This document shows, one piece after another, positions 37,246 to 47,005 of a DNA stretch of 64,000 nucleotides (within the stretch, counting starts at the first letter, position 1; every line of letters begins with the position of its first letter). Under the pieces are notes generated by a model. It was not told the origin of the DNA. It made no database searches and saw nothing but the letters and a program-made list of their open reading frames with translations. The stretch is taken from NCBI GenBank assembly GCA_039182865.1, contig JBCDBX010000002.1:9185-73184 (forward strand), given 5' to 3'. Origin of the DNA: UBA1858 sp039182865. GTDB lineage: Bacteria > Pseudomonadota > Gammaproteobacteria > UBA4575. Made by a program: the position numbers and the translations under genes.

Positions 37246-38388
37246 ATGCCCTGGAACAGCCCAGGTAACAACAATCAAGACCCTTGGGATAGAAATTCAA
37301 AAAACCAAGGCCCGCCTGATTTAGATGAGATATTTCAGAAACTTAGCCGCAAATTTGGTGGAATTTTTGGAGGCAAGAGCGGTGGAAGCGGCGGCGCTGG
37401 CAGCGGTTCAGGCGGTAGCAATATCGCGGGACTGGGAGTCATCGCAATTGTCGTTGCCCTAATTATTTGGGGTGCAAGTGGAATTTATACAATTACCGAC
37501 GGTGAAGCAGGCGTCATACTGCAATTTGGAAAGTATAAAGAAACCACTGGACCAGGCTTACACTGGCATATGCCTTATCCAATTCAAGAGTTGCGTCGAG
37601 TCGATATGGCAAAAGTACGGGATTCGAATCACCGCACGACAATGTTAACCAAGGATGAAAACATTGTAGAAATTGTGATTGCCGCCCAATACATCATTAA
37701 TGATGCTCCGAATTATTTATTCAATGTCCGCGCACAAGAACTCACCATCAAACAAGCAATGGAAAGCACTATTCGAGAAGTGGTAGGTAAAAGCCAAGTG
37801 GACTTCGTTTTATATGAAGGCTTAGAAGTGATTGGGGCAGATACGAAGACCTTAATGCAAGATCTTTTAAATCGCTATGAGTCAGGCATTGAAATTACCA
37901 CTCTTAACTTAGTCAAAACTCAACCTCCGGTAGAAGTTCAAAGCGCATTTGATGACGTGATCAAATCGAGAGAGGATTTAGAGAGATTCATTCAAGAAGC
38001 ACAAGCTTATGCCAACACCATTGTCCCACAAGCTCGAGGTGAAGCGGCTCGCATTATTGAAGAAGCGACAGGTTATAAAGAGGCAATCGTCGCCAGAGCA
38101 GAAGGTGAAGCTGAAAGATTTTTAGCGCTATTAGCCGAATATGCTAAAGCGCCCGATGTGACGCGTGAGCGTTTATACCTAGAAGCTGCTCAGTCCGTCT
38201 ACGATAACAGTTCAAAAGTCATGATTGATATCAAGGACGGAAATAACTTAATGTTCTTGCCGTTAGATAAATTAATGCAGCATGAAGAAATGCCTCGAGG
38301 ATCAATTAATCTAGGATCAACGAGTTCTTCAAGCAGCACAAACCAGAACTTACCGCGAAGCACCACACGCGGAAGAGAGAGTCGCTGA
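37246..38388 (+). CDS. hflK: FtsH-modulating membrane protein HflK
   Basis: SPFH/band-7 protein that forms the large HflKC cage around FtsH. A Gly/Ser-rich N-terminal segment (about residues 42-64) precedes one membrane span (about 65-85), then the SPFH domain on the periplasmic side beginning YTITDGEAGVILQFGKY. The AEGEAERFLALLAEYAKAPDVTRERLYLEA coiled segment is typical. 380 residues. It is directly followed by hflC (1 bp). Confidence 0.95.
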   Translation: MPWNSPGNNNQDPWDRNSKNQGPPDLDEIFQKLSRKFGGIFGGKSGGSGGAGSGSGGSNIAGLGVIAIVVALIIWGASGIYTITDGEAGVILQFGKYKETTGPGLHWHMPYPIQELRRVDMAKVRDSNHRTTMLTKDENIVEIVIAAQYIINDAPNYLFNVRAQELTIKQAMESTIREVVGKSQVDFVLYEGLEVIGADTKTLMQDLLNRYESGIEITTLNLVKTQPPVEVQSAFDDVIKSREDLERFIQEAQAYANTIVPQARGEAARIIEEATGYKEAIVARAEGEAERFLALLAEYAKAPDVTRERLYLEAAQSVYDNSSKVMIDIKDGNNLMFLPLDKLMQHEEMPRGSINLGSTSSSSSTNQNLPRSTTRGRESR

Positions 38389-38389
38389 T

Positions 38390-39250
38390 ATGATTTCTAA
38401 AATTATCATTGCTGCCACCATCATCGTTGTCGCTGTATTTGGCTTGTGTACATACACTGTTGACGAAACCGAGCGTGCCATTCTTTTCAAATTCGGTGAA
38501 ATAAAACAAGCAGATATTGAACCTGGCTTACACTTTAAAGTACCCTTTGTTAACAATGTCAGATGGTTTGATTCAAGAATTTTAACATTAGATATTCCAC
38601 CAGAACTATTTCCTACGAGTGAAAAGAAGTATGTTTTAGTCGACTTCTTTGTTAAATGGAAAATAGATAATGTGCGGGATTTCTTTGTTGCCACAAATGG
38701 TAACGAAAACGTTGCTAATAGCCGCTTAGCACAGATCACAAAAGATGAATTACGTGCTGAATTCGCTTCACGGACAATTATTGAAGCCGTCTCTGGAGAA
38801 CGCGCAAACATCATGACTGCACTGGTTGTAAAAGCTAATGAGAAATCAAAACAGCTGGGCATCGAAGTCGTAGATCTACGAGTTAAGCGAATCGATTATG
38901 AGCAAAACATCAGCGGGTCAATTTACGACAGAATGCGCGCCGAGCGAGATCGTGTAGCTAAAGATTTCCGTGCGCGTGGAAGAGAATCGGCTGAAAGAAT
39001 TCGCGCGGCAGCAGACAGAGAACGACAAGTCACTTTGGCAGATGCATATAAAACTTCTGAGCAGCTACGTGGTGAAGGCGATGCAACCGCCGCCGACATA
39101 TACGCAAGAGCTTTCAACCAAGATAAAGAATTTTATTCACTAACTAAAAGCTTAACTGCATATAAAGAAACGTTTACTAGTAAAAACGATATTCTTGTGA
39201 TTGAACCTGACTCGCAGTTCTTTAAATATTTCAATCAGTCTAAACCCTAA
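38390..39250 (+). CDS. hflC: FtsH-modulating membrane protein HflC
   Basis: Partner of HflK. One N-terminal membrane span (residues 3-20), then an SPFH domain (TVDETERAILFKFGEIK), a long charged coiled coil (about 170-240; RMRAERDRVAKDFRARGRE) and the C-terminal SQFFKYFN. The 286-residue length is normal. hflK and hflC are one base apart. Confidence 0.96.
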   Translation: MISKIIIAATIIVVAVFGLCTYTVDETERAILFKFGEIKQADIEPGLHFKVPFVNNVRWFDSRILTLDIPPELFPTSEKKYVLVDFFVKWKIDNVRDFFVATNGNENVANSRLAQITKDELRAEFASRTIIEAVSGERANIMTALVVKANEKSKQLGIEVVDLRVKRIDYEQNISGSIYDRMRAERDRVAKDFRARGRESAERIRAAADRERQVTLADAYKTSEQLRGEGDATAADIYARAFNQDKEFYSLTKSLTAYKETFTSKNDILVIEPDSQFFKYFNQSKP

Positions 39251-39266
39251 TCAGACATAGCCAGTC

Positions 39267-39452
39267 ATGTGGAATGACCTTCTGGTCGCATGTGCATTAG
39301 TGTTGATTATTGAAGGTATTTTGCCATTTGCCAGCCCAAAGACCTTGAGGAAAGCTTGGCAAAATATCTTTGAGATGTCTGATCAAGCGTTACGCATAAT
39401 GGGATTAGTGAGTATGATGATTGGCGTGGTACTCTTAACAATATTTCGTTAA
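39267..39452 (+). CDS. DUF2065 small membrane protein (YjeT family)
   Basis: A 61-residue protein with two hydrophobic spans (about 4-22 and 43-60) joined by a short polar loop with KTLRKAW. It lies between hflC and hisZ, the standard place for the DUF2065/YjeT family. Its function is unknown. Confidence 0.88.
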   Translation: MWNDLLVACALVLIIEGILPFASPKTLRKAWQNIFEMSDQALRIMGLVSMMIGVVLLTIFR

Positions 39453-39468
39453 ACCTAGTTAAAAAGAT

Positions 39469-40656
39469 ATGTCCCCACGTAATCGCTGGCTGTTACCGGC
39501 TGGTATCGAAGAAGTCCTGCCTGAAGATGCATCCATCATCGAGCTGCACAGACGACAATTATTAGATTTATTTTCATCTTGGGGATATCAGCTTGTTATC
39601 CCACCATTTATTGAATTCCTAGATTCACTTTTAGTTGGCGAATGTGAAGATTTAAACCTACAAACTTTCAAGCTGACCGATCAACTAACGGGTCGAACCA
39701 TGGGTGTGCGTGCAGATATGACGCCACAGGTCGCTCGCATCGATGCCCACATGCTGAAGTCGAATACTCCTACCCGTCTTTGTTATTGCGGCACTGTTTT
39801 GCATACGCGACCAGAAACTGCGGGTGGTACTCGCAGCCCACTTCAAATTGGTGCGGAACTCTATGGCCACAGCGGTATGGAAAGCGACCTTGAGATTATT
39901 TCTTTAATGACATCCACGATTAATGCTTGTGGTATCAATACGATATTATTAGATTTAGACCACACAGGTATTTTTGAAACCTTGATGACTAAATCAAACT
40001 TTAATTTCGAAGTTCAGAATGATCTGTATCAAATGCTTCAACACAAATCTTTACCTGATATTGAAAAGTTGATGTCCGAAGTCGAATGCTCCAATGAAAT
40101 TAAATCCTCTATATTGGATTTAGTAAATTTGCATGGCAAACAAGATGTCATTGAACGTGCGCGCTCCTCACTAAGCGCAGGAGGTGCAAAGCTATTGCAA
40201 TGTCTGGATTATCTTGAGCAAATTAGCTTTGCAATTACTTCCAAAATACCCAATATCGAAATCCACTTTGATCTAGCTGAATCACGCGGTTATCACTACC
40301 AGCACGGTATCGTATTTACCGCATTTTGCGCTGATAGTGGCAATGAACTTGCGCGTGGTGGTCGCTATGACAATATCGGAGAATCATTTGGACGCGCGCG
40401 TCCTGCGACCGGATTCAGTGCAGACTTGCGTCAGCTGATTACAGCCTCAAATCAAAAACTGGAAAAAACAGATCGAGTTATTTTTGCACCAAGCATTGAA
40501 GATGCTGATTTATCCGCAACAATTTCGCAATTAAGAGCAAATGGAGGTATCGTTATTTCCGCACTCAGTGATTCACTTGATGAAGCAAGGTCAATTGGCT
40601 GTACCCACAGCTTGCAACAAGAAAACAATAAATGGGTTGTGAAGGAAATATCATGA
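39469..40656 (+). CDS. hisZ: ATP phosphoribosyltransferase regulatory subunit
   Basis: A histidyl-tRNA-synthetase-like protein without the anticodon-binding domain, which activates short-form HisG in histidine synthesis. The catalytic-core relatives FKLTDQLTGRTMGVRADMTPQVARI and LARGGRYDNIGESFGRARPATGFSADL are present in 395 residues. Its presence predicts a short-form HisG elsewhere in the genome. It overlaps purA (ATGA), the usual neighbour. Confidence 0.92.
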   Translation: MSPRNRWLLPAGIEEVLPEDASIIELHRRQLLDLFSSWGYQLVIPPFIEFLDSLLVGECEDLNLQTFKLTDQLTGRTMGVRADMTPQVARIDAHMLKSNTPTRLCYCGTVLHTRPETAGGTRSPLQIGAELYGHSGMESDLEIISLMTSTINACGINTILLDLDHTGIFETLMTKSNFNFEVQNDLYQMLQHKSLPDIEKLMSEVECSNEIKSSILDLVNLHGKQDVIERARSSLSAGGAKLLQCLDYLEQISFAITSKIPNIEIHFDLAESRGYHYQHGIVFTAFCADSGNELARGGRYDNIGESFGRARPATGFSADLRQLITASNQKLEKTDRVIFAPSIEDADLSATISQLRANGGIVISALSDSLDEARSIGCTHSLQQENNKWVVKEIS

Positions 40657-41942
40657 ATAAAAATGTTGTCGTGCTTGGTACTCAATGGGGTGATGAAGGC
40701 AAAGGAAAGATAGTTGACATGTTAACGGCTGAGGCCGATGCCGTTGTTCGCTTTCAGGGAGGTCATAATGCTGGCCATACAATTGTGGTAGGTGAAGAAA
40801 CGACTATCTTGCACCTAATACCTTCAGGTATCTTGCGTAACTCAGTGGAATGCTATATCGGCAATGGAGTTGTGCTTTCACCAGAAGCATTACTCAAGGA
40901 ACTTGCAGAGCTTGATGTAAAAGGCGTTAACGCACGTGAGCGATTATTTTTGTCAGATAGCAGCCCCTTGATACTCCCCTATCACATTCTCTTAGACCAA
41001 GCTCGCGAAAAAGCACGCGGCAAATCGGCTATTGGTACAACGGGCCGAGGCATTGGCCCAGCCTATGAAGATAAAGTTGCACGCCGAGGCTTACGTGTGG
41101 GCGATTTTTTAAATATGGATAACACTCTTTCCAAACTTGAAGGCATCTTGGACTATCATAATTATGTGCTGGAAAACTATTATCAACATGACACATGTGA
41201 CATGGCAAAACTGACGGACCAACTGCATCAATGGTCTGAACAAATCAGCCCGATGATTAGCGATGTAAGCGCGCGTCTAAATGCATTACAGAAACAAAAC
41301 AAAAAAATATTATTTGAGGGTGCACAAGGCACTTTGCTTGATATTGATCATGGCACTTATCCATATGTGACATCTTCAAACACTACAGCTGGTGGTGTTT
41401 GTGCCGGCAGTGGCGTTGCACCCACTTCTTTAGATTATGTGTTAGGTATTGTAAAAGCTTATACGACGCGTGTTGGTGGAGGTCCATTCCCGACAGAATT
41501 ATTTGATACTGTCGGTAAAGAGCTTGGTGAACGCGGCCATGAGTTTGGTGCAACAACAGGCAGACAAAGACGTTGCGGATGGCTTGATGCCATCGCACTA
41601 AAACGCGCAATGCAAATTAATGGCATTACGGGTATCTGTTTTACTAAATTAGATGTGCTCGATAATCTTGATGAGATTTCTATCTGCACTTCATACTCAA
41701 TCAACAATCTAACCGTTGATTCACTTCCACTTAATGCGGAAAATATAGAAAACTGCACGCCGAGTTACATCACTCTACCAGGATGGAAAAGTTCTACAGT
41801 CGGTGCCACAGAATTTAGCAAGCTACCAGAAAACGCAAAAGCGTATATACAAAAAGTAGAAGAGCTTTTAGAAGTCCCAATTGACATTATTTCAACGGGT
41901 CCGGAACGCAGTGAAAACGTGATAAGACGTAACATTTTTTAA
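40653..41942 (+). CDS. purA: Adenylosuccinate synthetase
   Basis: GTP-dependent enzyme making adenylosuccinate from IMP and aspartate. The N-terminal GTQWGDEGKGKIVDML P-loop, the GGHNAGHTIVV block, FEGAQGTLLDIDHGTYPYVTSSNT and GVGGGPFPTEL-like VGGGPFPTEL are present. The open frame begins 7 codons earlier inside hisZ, but ATG 40653 gives the canonical start and an ATGA overlap with hisZ. The length is 429. Confidence 0.96.
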   Translation: MNKNVVVLGTQWGDEGKGKIVDMLTAEADAVVRFQGGHNAGHTIVVGEETTILHLIPSGILRNSVECYIGNGVVLSPEALLKELAELDVKGVNARERLFLSDSSPLILPYHILLDQAREKARGKSAIGTTGRGIGPAYEDKVARRGLRVGDFLNMDNTLSKLEGILDYHNYVLENYYQHDTCDMAKLTDQLHQWSEQISPMISDVSARLNALQKQNKKILFEGAQGTLLDIDHGTYPYVTSSNTTAGGVCAGSGVAPTSLDYVLGIVKAYTTRVGGGPFPTELFDTVGKELGERGHEFGATTGRQRRCGWLDAIALKRAMQINGITGICFTKLDVLDNLDEISICTSYSINNLTVDSLPLNAENIENCTPSYITLPGWKSSTVGATEFSKLPENAKAYIQKVEELLEVPIDIISTGPERSENVIRRNIF

Positions 41943-42016
41943 CAAATCAATCACAGCATCACTTTATTTTCATCTATAATCAGTATTTGATGAATATCGC
42001 ATTTGTACAATTTTAA

Positions 42017-42817
42017 ATGTTTGAATACTCAAGCAAACTACTTCTACTTGCTTTTGTATACTTGATTTTATTTACACTCGAGTACCTCATACCTTACTTT
42101 AATATCCGACAACACCACTTACAGCATTCAATTCGCAATTTATCATTAGCCTTAATTAATTCGCTTACAGCGGTTTGTCTGCTAGTTTTTATTTTAATTC
42201 ATGTGTTTGATTGGACGACACGAAACAATTTTGGTCTGCTTAACATATTGAATCTTGATCAATTCGCTTCTTATATAATTGCTTTTATCCTACTCGACTT
42301 ATGGCAATACATTTGGCACAGACTTAATCATAAAGTCGTTTTCCTATGGCGCTTCCATCAAGTGCATCATGCTGACAAAGATATGGACGCAAGCACGGGC
42401 GTTCGTTTTCATACTGTCGAGATTATTTTCTCTAGCCTAACTAGAATTCTAATTATCCCAATTCTCGGTTTAGAGTTAAATCAACTTATTCTTTATGAAG
42501 TGATCTTATTACCCATCATTCTTTTTCATCACAGCAATATCAATCTTAATGAAAATCTAGATCGTATTTTAAGAATCTTTATTGTCACACCACATATACA
42601 TCGCTTGCATCATTCAGATATAAAATCTGAAACCAATTCTAATTATTCAAGTGTGTTTTCAATATGGGATAGAATATTTAGCTCTTACTCAATGAGATCG
42701 ATCGAGAGCGGATTTCGACTTGGGCTTGGAAAACAATTTTCATCGAATGAATGGAATCGATTATGGGGAATGATCAAAATGCCATTCCAGAAAGTTCCAA
42801 AATATACGCCGCCCTAG
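42017..42817 (+). CDS. Sterol desaturase / fatty acid hydroxylase family membrane protein
   Basis: A 266-residue membrane protein with about five hydrophobic segments and the di-iron histidine motifs of this family: HRLNH near residue 101, HQVHHADKDMD near 114 and HIHRLHH near 195. Members oxidise or hydroxylate membrane lipids; the substrate here is not known. It stands alone after purA. Confidence 0.86.
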   Translation: MFEYSSKLLLLAFVYLILFTLEYLIPYFNIRQHHLQHSIRNLSLALINSLTAVCLLVFILIHVFDWTTRNNFGLLNILNLDQFASYIIAFILLDLWQYIWHRLNHKVVFLWRFHQVHHADKDMDASTGVRFHTVEIIFSSLTRILIIPILGLELNQLILYEVILLPIILFHHSNINLNENLDRILRIFIVTPHIHRLHHSDIKSETNSNYSSVFSIWDRIFSSYSMRSIESGFRLGLGKQFSSNEWNRLWGMIKMPFQKVPKYTPP

Positions 42818-42852
42818 AAAAATATTATATTAAGTTTTAATTAATCGCTAAT

Positions 42853-43065
42853 TTAGCTAAAGGATTTGAATAACTTTTTGAATTCGTCCTTCGATACCGT
42901 TATCTCTTCGGTTTCAATTCCCGATTTTCTGCGATCCGGATTTGACCTTCGATCATGCAACACCACTTCGCCGCTTGGCAATGACATAGGAAAATCATTG
43001 TCCCCAAAACTGTGCTGTCGACGATCAGAATTCTGTCGAATTACTAGTTTGGATTTATCTTTCAT
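42853..43065 (-). CDS. Small hypothetical protein with repeated DRR motifs
   Basis: A charged, probably poorly folded protein of 70 residues with QNSDRRQH near residue 12 and HDRRSNPDRRKSG near residue 37, ending in a helix (SKDEFKKLFKSFS). I recall short proteins with such DRR/NPDRR patterns in many gammaproteobacteria, with no known role. The RBS is weak. A slightly longer frame exists on the opposite strand but looks like a shadow because it lacks this patterning. Confidence 0.55.
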   Translation of the reverse strand: MKDKSKLVIRQNSDRRQHSFGDNDFPMSLPSGEVVLHDRRSNPDRRKSGIETEEITVSKDEFKKLFKSFS

Positions 43066-43236
43066 AGCAAAGATCTATATGAAATTAAGATCTAATATTA
43101 ACAATCTGATTAAAACAAAATGTGAACTAAGCCTCAGAAATTTTTTAATATCCCTTAATTGCTAAAAAACTCGTTTAATAACCGAGTAATATTGATAGTT
43201 ATCCCAACAAACTTCACCTCAAGCACTTATTAGTTC

Positions 43237-45507
43237 ATGGCTAGACAAAAAAAGAATAAGAAAGCGACTGATCCATATGCGGATAGAGAAGCTAAAAAAT
43301 ATGCCAATCCTATTGCTAGTCGAGAATATATACTTGATCAGCTTGAGAAACATACAGGCCCTGCGACTTTCACCAAACTCAAGAAGTTATTAGGACTAAA
43401 AAAAGAGCACGACCTAGTCTCTCTTGAACGCCGTCTAAGGGCAATGGAGCGCGATGGCCAGATTGTACGAAATCGTCAAGGTTCTTTTCTCCCAGTAGGT
43501 CATGCAGATTTAGTACGTGGGCGCATCATTGCTCATCCAGATGGTTTTGGATTTTTGTCACCCGATGAAAGCGATGAGAAAGATATCTTTTTATCGCCGA
43601 GAGAGATGCGTGCGACATTGCATGGCGACAGAGCGGTAGTACGCATCACCCATATCAAACGTGATGGACGCAAAGAAGGTCACTTAGTTGAAGTGGTTGA
43701 GCGACAAAATGAAACTGTGGTTGGCCGTTACCATGAAGAACGTGGCTTGGGCTATGTAATCCCAGACAATAAACGAATCACTCAAGATATATTTATTCCA
43801 CCAACAGGGCGACATGACGCTAAACAAGGACAGATAGTCACTGCCAAAATAATTGAGCAACCTACCCGACGCAATCAACCGATTGGTGAAATTATTGAAA
43901 TACTTGGCGAACACATGGCGCCAGGCATGGAAATTGACATTGCTATTCGCGTTCATGCTCTTCCAAATGTTTTTCCTGAAGAAACAATAGAAGAAGCTAA
44001 ATCATTTAGTGAAGATTCTATTATTGAAGAGTCTTCCCACCGAGAAGACTTACAGCATCTACCATTTGTGACAATAGACGGTGAAGACGCAAAAGATTTC
44101 GATGATGCTGTTTACTGCGAACCGATTAATGATGGTTGGAAGTTATATGTAGCGATCGCAGACGTATCTTTTTACGTTCAACCAGGAAGTGAATTAGATA
44201 AAGAGGCACACTGGCGTGGCACATCGGTATATTTCCCCGGACGCGTTATACCAATGCTACCTGAAAGTCTTTCAAACGGCTTATGTTCTCTCAATCCTGA
44301 TATTCCTCGCCTATCACTCGTCTGTGAAATGAGGATTACATCCAAAGGTCGCTTGCGCAGTTATAAATTTTATAAAGCCGTATTCAAATCTCATGCACGC
44401 TTAACCTATACTGAAGTTGCAGCAGGAATTGTTGATAAGAAAGTACAAGCTCGAAAAAAACTAGGTGAACTATGTACACCACTTGATAATTTGTATTCGC
44501 TTTTTAAAGCATTATTATCAGATCGCGTTGGACGTGGGGCTATTGATTTTCATACTACTGAAACCAAAATCGAATTTGGACCAAATCAAAAAATTACCAG
44601 AATTTATCCTTATCATCGCAATGACGCTCATCGAATAATAGAAGAATGCATGATTACGGCTAATGTCGCTGCTGCAAGATATCTAAGCAAAAATAAATTT
44701 CCTGGCCTATACCGAATTCATGAAGGCCCATCCGATACGAAGCTAAAAGAACTACGCCAGCTTTTGAAGCCATTAGGACTGAGTTTAGCAGGTGGCGAAA
44801 AACCTGAGCCTAAGCATTACGCTAATCTCATTAATCAAATTAATCAACGACAAGAAGATCGTTGGATAGAGACTATGCTGTTGCGCTCACTGTCACAGGC
44901 AATATACAGTCCAGATAATGTAGGACATTTTGGTTTATCACATCCTTTGTATGCCCACTTTACGTCACCTATTCGTCGTTATCCTGATTTAATTGTTCAT
45001 CGTGCCATTAGTCATCTAACTAAAAAACAAAAAGCCGATACATTTTTCTACACACATAACGAGATGGTCCTTCATGGTGAGCATTGCTCAATGACAGAAC
45101 GGCGTGCGGATGATGCCACACGCGATGCGGAGATGTGGCTGAAATGCGAGTTTATGCAAGATAAAATTGGTCAAGTATTTCCAGGTGAGATAACAAGTGT
45201 AACTTCTTTTGGTTTATTTGTAGAACTCACCGATGTTTTTGTAGAAGGTTTAGTGCACATTAGTACTCTGTCTGATGACTACTATCATTTTGAACCCGCG
45301 ACTATGACACTGGAAGGAGAATTAACGCACCAGACTTATCGGCTTGGTGACAAAGTTAAGATTTTAGTTTCGCGCGTTGACATAGACGAGCGTAAAATAG
45401 ATTTCATCTTACAAGAAACGAAAAAAACTAAGCGCACTAGTAAAAAAAAATCAAAATCAGGCAAAAAAACATCATCTGTACGCAAAAGAAAATCTAGCCG
45501 AAAATGA
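43237..45507 (+). CDS. rnr: Ribonuclease R
   Basis: Processive 3'-5' exoribonuclease of the RNB family that degrades structured RNA. An N-terminal winged-helix-like region (about 25-90) is followed by cold-shock domains (about 90-245), the RNB catalytic domain (about 275-600; DGEDAKDFDDAVYCE with the metal-binding Asp, and TSPIRRYPDLIVHRA), an S1 domain (about 645-725) and a Lys/Arg/Ser-rich tail. 756 residues. rlmB follows after 162 bp. Confidence 0.95.
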   Translation: MARQKKNKKATDPYADREAKKYANPIASREYILDQLEKHTGPATFTKLKKLLGLKKEHDLVSLERRLRAMERDGQIVRNRQGSFLPVGHADLVRGRIIAHPDGFGFLSPDESDEKDIFLSPREMRATLHGDRAVVRITHIKRDGRKEGHLVEVVERQNETVVGRYHEERGLGYVIPDNKRITQDIFIPPTGRHDAKQGQIVTAKIIEQPTRRNQPIGEIIEILGEHMAPGMEIDIAIRVHALPNVFPEETIEEAKSFSEDSIIEESSHREDLQHLPFVTIDGEDAKDFDDAVYCEPINDGWKLYVAIADVSFYVQPGSELDKEAHWRGTSVYFPGRVIPMLPESLSNGLCSLNPDIPRLSLVCEMRITSKGRLRSYKFYKAVFKSHARLTYTEVAAGIVDKKVQARKKLGELCTPLDNLYSLFKALLSDRVGRGAIDFHTTETKIEFGPNQKITRIYPYHRNDAHRIIEECMITANVAAARYLSKNKFPGLYRIHEGPSDTKLKELRQLLKPLGLSLAGGEKPEPKHYANLINQINQRQEDRWIETMLLRSLSQAIYSPDNVGHFGLSHPLYAHFTSPIRRYPDLIVHRAISHLTKKQKADTFFYTHNEMVLHGEHCSMTERRADDATRDAEMWLKCEFMQDKIGQVFPGEITSVTSFGLFVELTDVFVEGLVHISTLSDDYYHFEPATMTLEGELTHQTYRLGDKVKILVSRVDIDERKIDFILQETKKTKRTSKKKSKSGKKTSSVRKRKSSRK

Positions 45508-45669
45508 GCTTTAGTAATTATATCAACGTTCGTATAAATCAGATGTTATGTCGGATATTGAAAACGTTGAGAGCAATGCAAAATTTTTTGAAAACGAGGA
45601 GTTTATATGCAATAAATCACGAGTTTGAAAAGAATTTCAACAAAGCAGTGAGCGTTTGTAGTACGCGAG

Positions 45670-46431
45670 ATGAGTAAAAAAGAAATCTTCCCCGGCATTC
45701 ATACCGTCAGCTCTTTACTACGCTGGCAACCCGAAAGAATTCAATCTATATGGGTAGAACAAAACAAATGTAACAAACGTATCGATCAGTTAATTGAACA
45801 AGCAAAAAAATCAGGCGTTTCAATCCAGCAAACTCAACACAATAAACTCGATCAAATATGCGAAAGCACACATCATCAAGGAATTGCTGCATCATGCAGC
45901 CCAACAAAACTGCTTGACGAACATGACCTAGTTGAAAACCTAGCTTCTTTTTCTGAGCCACCCTTATTATTGATTCTTGACGAAGTCAGCGACCCTCATA
46001 ATTTAGGTGCGTGTTTGCGTTCGGCTGACGCGGCAGGAGTTGATGCGGTGATTCTGCCACAACGCCATTCTGCCCCACTCACACCCACCGTCCACAAAAT
46101 TGCATCCGGTGCGACGGTGCGTTTGAAAATTGTTCGCACACCCAACCTTGCTCGATTTTTAGACCAAATCAAAAAGGCAGGTGTTTGGGTATATGGTGCT
46201 ACAGGAGAATCTGATCACTCAATATATGACTCCAATCTCAGCCATCCCAGTGCAATTGTCATGGGTGCTGAAGGTCAAGGTCTCAGGCGATTGACCCAGG
46301 TAAAATGTGATCAGCTATTCGCCCTGCCTATGCTCGGAGACGTCGAGAGCCTGAATGTTTCAGTCGCAACTGGCATTTTCCTATACGAAGCGGTAAGACA
46401 AAGACAAAATAGCGATTCCAAGCCAGATTAA
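45670..46431 (+). CDS. rlmB: 23S rRNA (guanosine-2251-2'-O)-methyltransferase
   Basis: SPOUT methyltransferase that modifies G2251 of 23S rRNA. A small N-terminal substrate-binding domain (about 1-75) precedes the knot domain with LDEVSDPHNLGACLRSADAAGVDAVILP, VMGAEGQGLRRL and the C-terminal LNVSVATGIFLYEAVRQR. The length is 253. It follows rnr, as in E. coli. Confidence 0.95.
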   Translation: MSKKEIFPGIHTVSSLLRWQPERIQSIWVEQNKCNKRIDQLIEQAKKSGVSIQQTQHNKLDQICESTHHQGIAASCSPTKLLDEHDLVENLASFSEPPLLLILDEVSDPHNLGACLRSADAAGVDAVILPQRHSAPLTPTVHKIASGATVRLKIVRTPNLARFLDQIKKAGVWVYGATGESDHSIYDSNLSHPSAIVMGAEGQGLRRLTQVKCDQLFALPMLGDVESLNVSVATGIFLYEAVRQRQNSDSKPD

Positions 46432-46481
46432 TTATTGCGCCTACTGTAGCTCTCGCGTACACTTCGCTGCTCAATTTAACC

Positions 46482-46536
46482 GGGTTAGTCTTTGACCAAC
46501 CCATCCTTTCTCCACTGCTAAAAATGTCACTAGCAG
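46482..46536 (+). promoter_or_regulatory. Structured leader of the rpsF-rpsR operon
   Basis: Two hairpins can be drawn in the rpsF leader: GGGTTAGTC with GACCAACCC (one mismatch, 46482-46502) and CTGCTA with TAGCAG (46515-46536). The S6 operon of many bacteria carries an RNA element bound by the S6:S18 complex for feedback control; the position fits, but I did not verify the consensus bulge of that element here. Confidence 0.4.
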
Positions 46537-46562
46537 GGAGACAATGTCCACAAGGAGAATAC

Positions 46563-47003
46563 ATGAGACATTACGAAATCGTATTTCTGGTCCATCCGGA
46601 TCAGTCAGATCAAGTCTCGGCCATGGTAGATCGATACCGCACCATGATTGAGAACGGCAACGGCAAAGTCCACCGCCAGGAAGACTGGGGCAGACGCATA
46701 CTTGCCTACCCAATTAATAAAATCCTTAAAGCTCATTATGTTTTGATGAATATCGAGACAGACCAAAACACGTTGGATGAATTAGTCAGTGCTTTTCGTT
46801 TCAATGATGCTGTCTTAAGACATATAGTTCTCAGCTGTAAAGAAGCTATCACAGAGCCTTCGCCCATGATTAAATCTCTAGAAAAAGAGAAAGAGCGTGA
46901 AACCAAAGCAGCCCCCGATGAAACTGTTGCAAAAGAAACTCCTGCTGAAGAAGAAGCTAAAGCGACAGAAGAACCCGCTGTCGAAACTGAAGGAGAAGAG
47001 TAA
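46563..47003 (+). CDS. rpsF: 30S ribosomal protein S6
   Basis: Ribosomal protein S6, starting MRHYEIVFLVHPDQSDQV and including WGRRILAYPINKILKAHYVLMNIE. After about residue 100 there is an unusually long acidic, Ala/Glu/Thr-rich tail (to residue 146), reminiscent of the tail that RimK lengthens with glutamate in E. coli, though here it is encoded. The open frame extends 13 codons upstream, but ATG 46563 follows the AAGGAG RBS. rpsR follows after 2 bp. Confidence 0.96.
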   Translation: MRHYEIVFLVHPDQSDQVSAMVDRYRTMIENGNGKVHRQEDWGRRILAYPINKILKAHYVLMNIETDQNTLDELVSAFRFNDAVLRHIVLSCKEAITEPSPMIKSLEKEKERETKAAPDETVAKETPAEEEAKATEEPAVETEGEE

Positions 47004-47005
47004 TC

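Noticed and set aside
42866..43165. 99-codon plus-strand frame opposite the DRR-motif gene
   Set aside because: No RBS and low-information composition; the minus-strand frame has repeated motifs and a sensible start.
45543..45668. 41-codon frame between rnr and rlmB
   Set aside because: No RBS, no hydrophobic or domain pattern, and it runs up to the rlmB start by chance.
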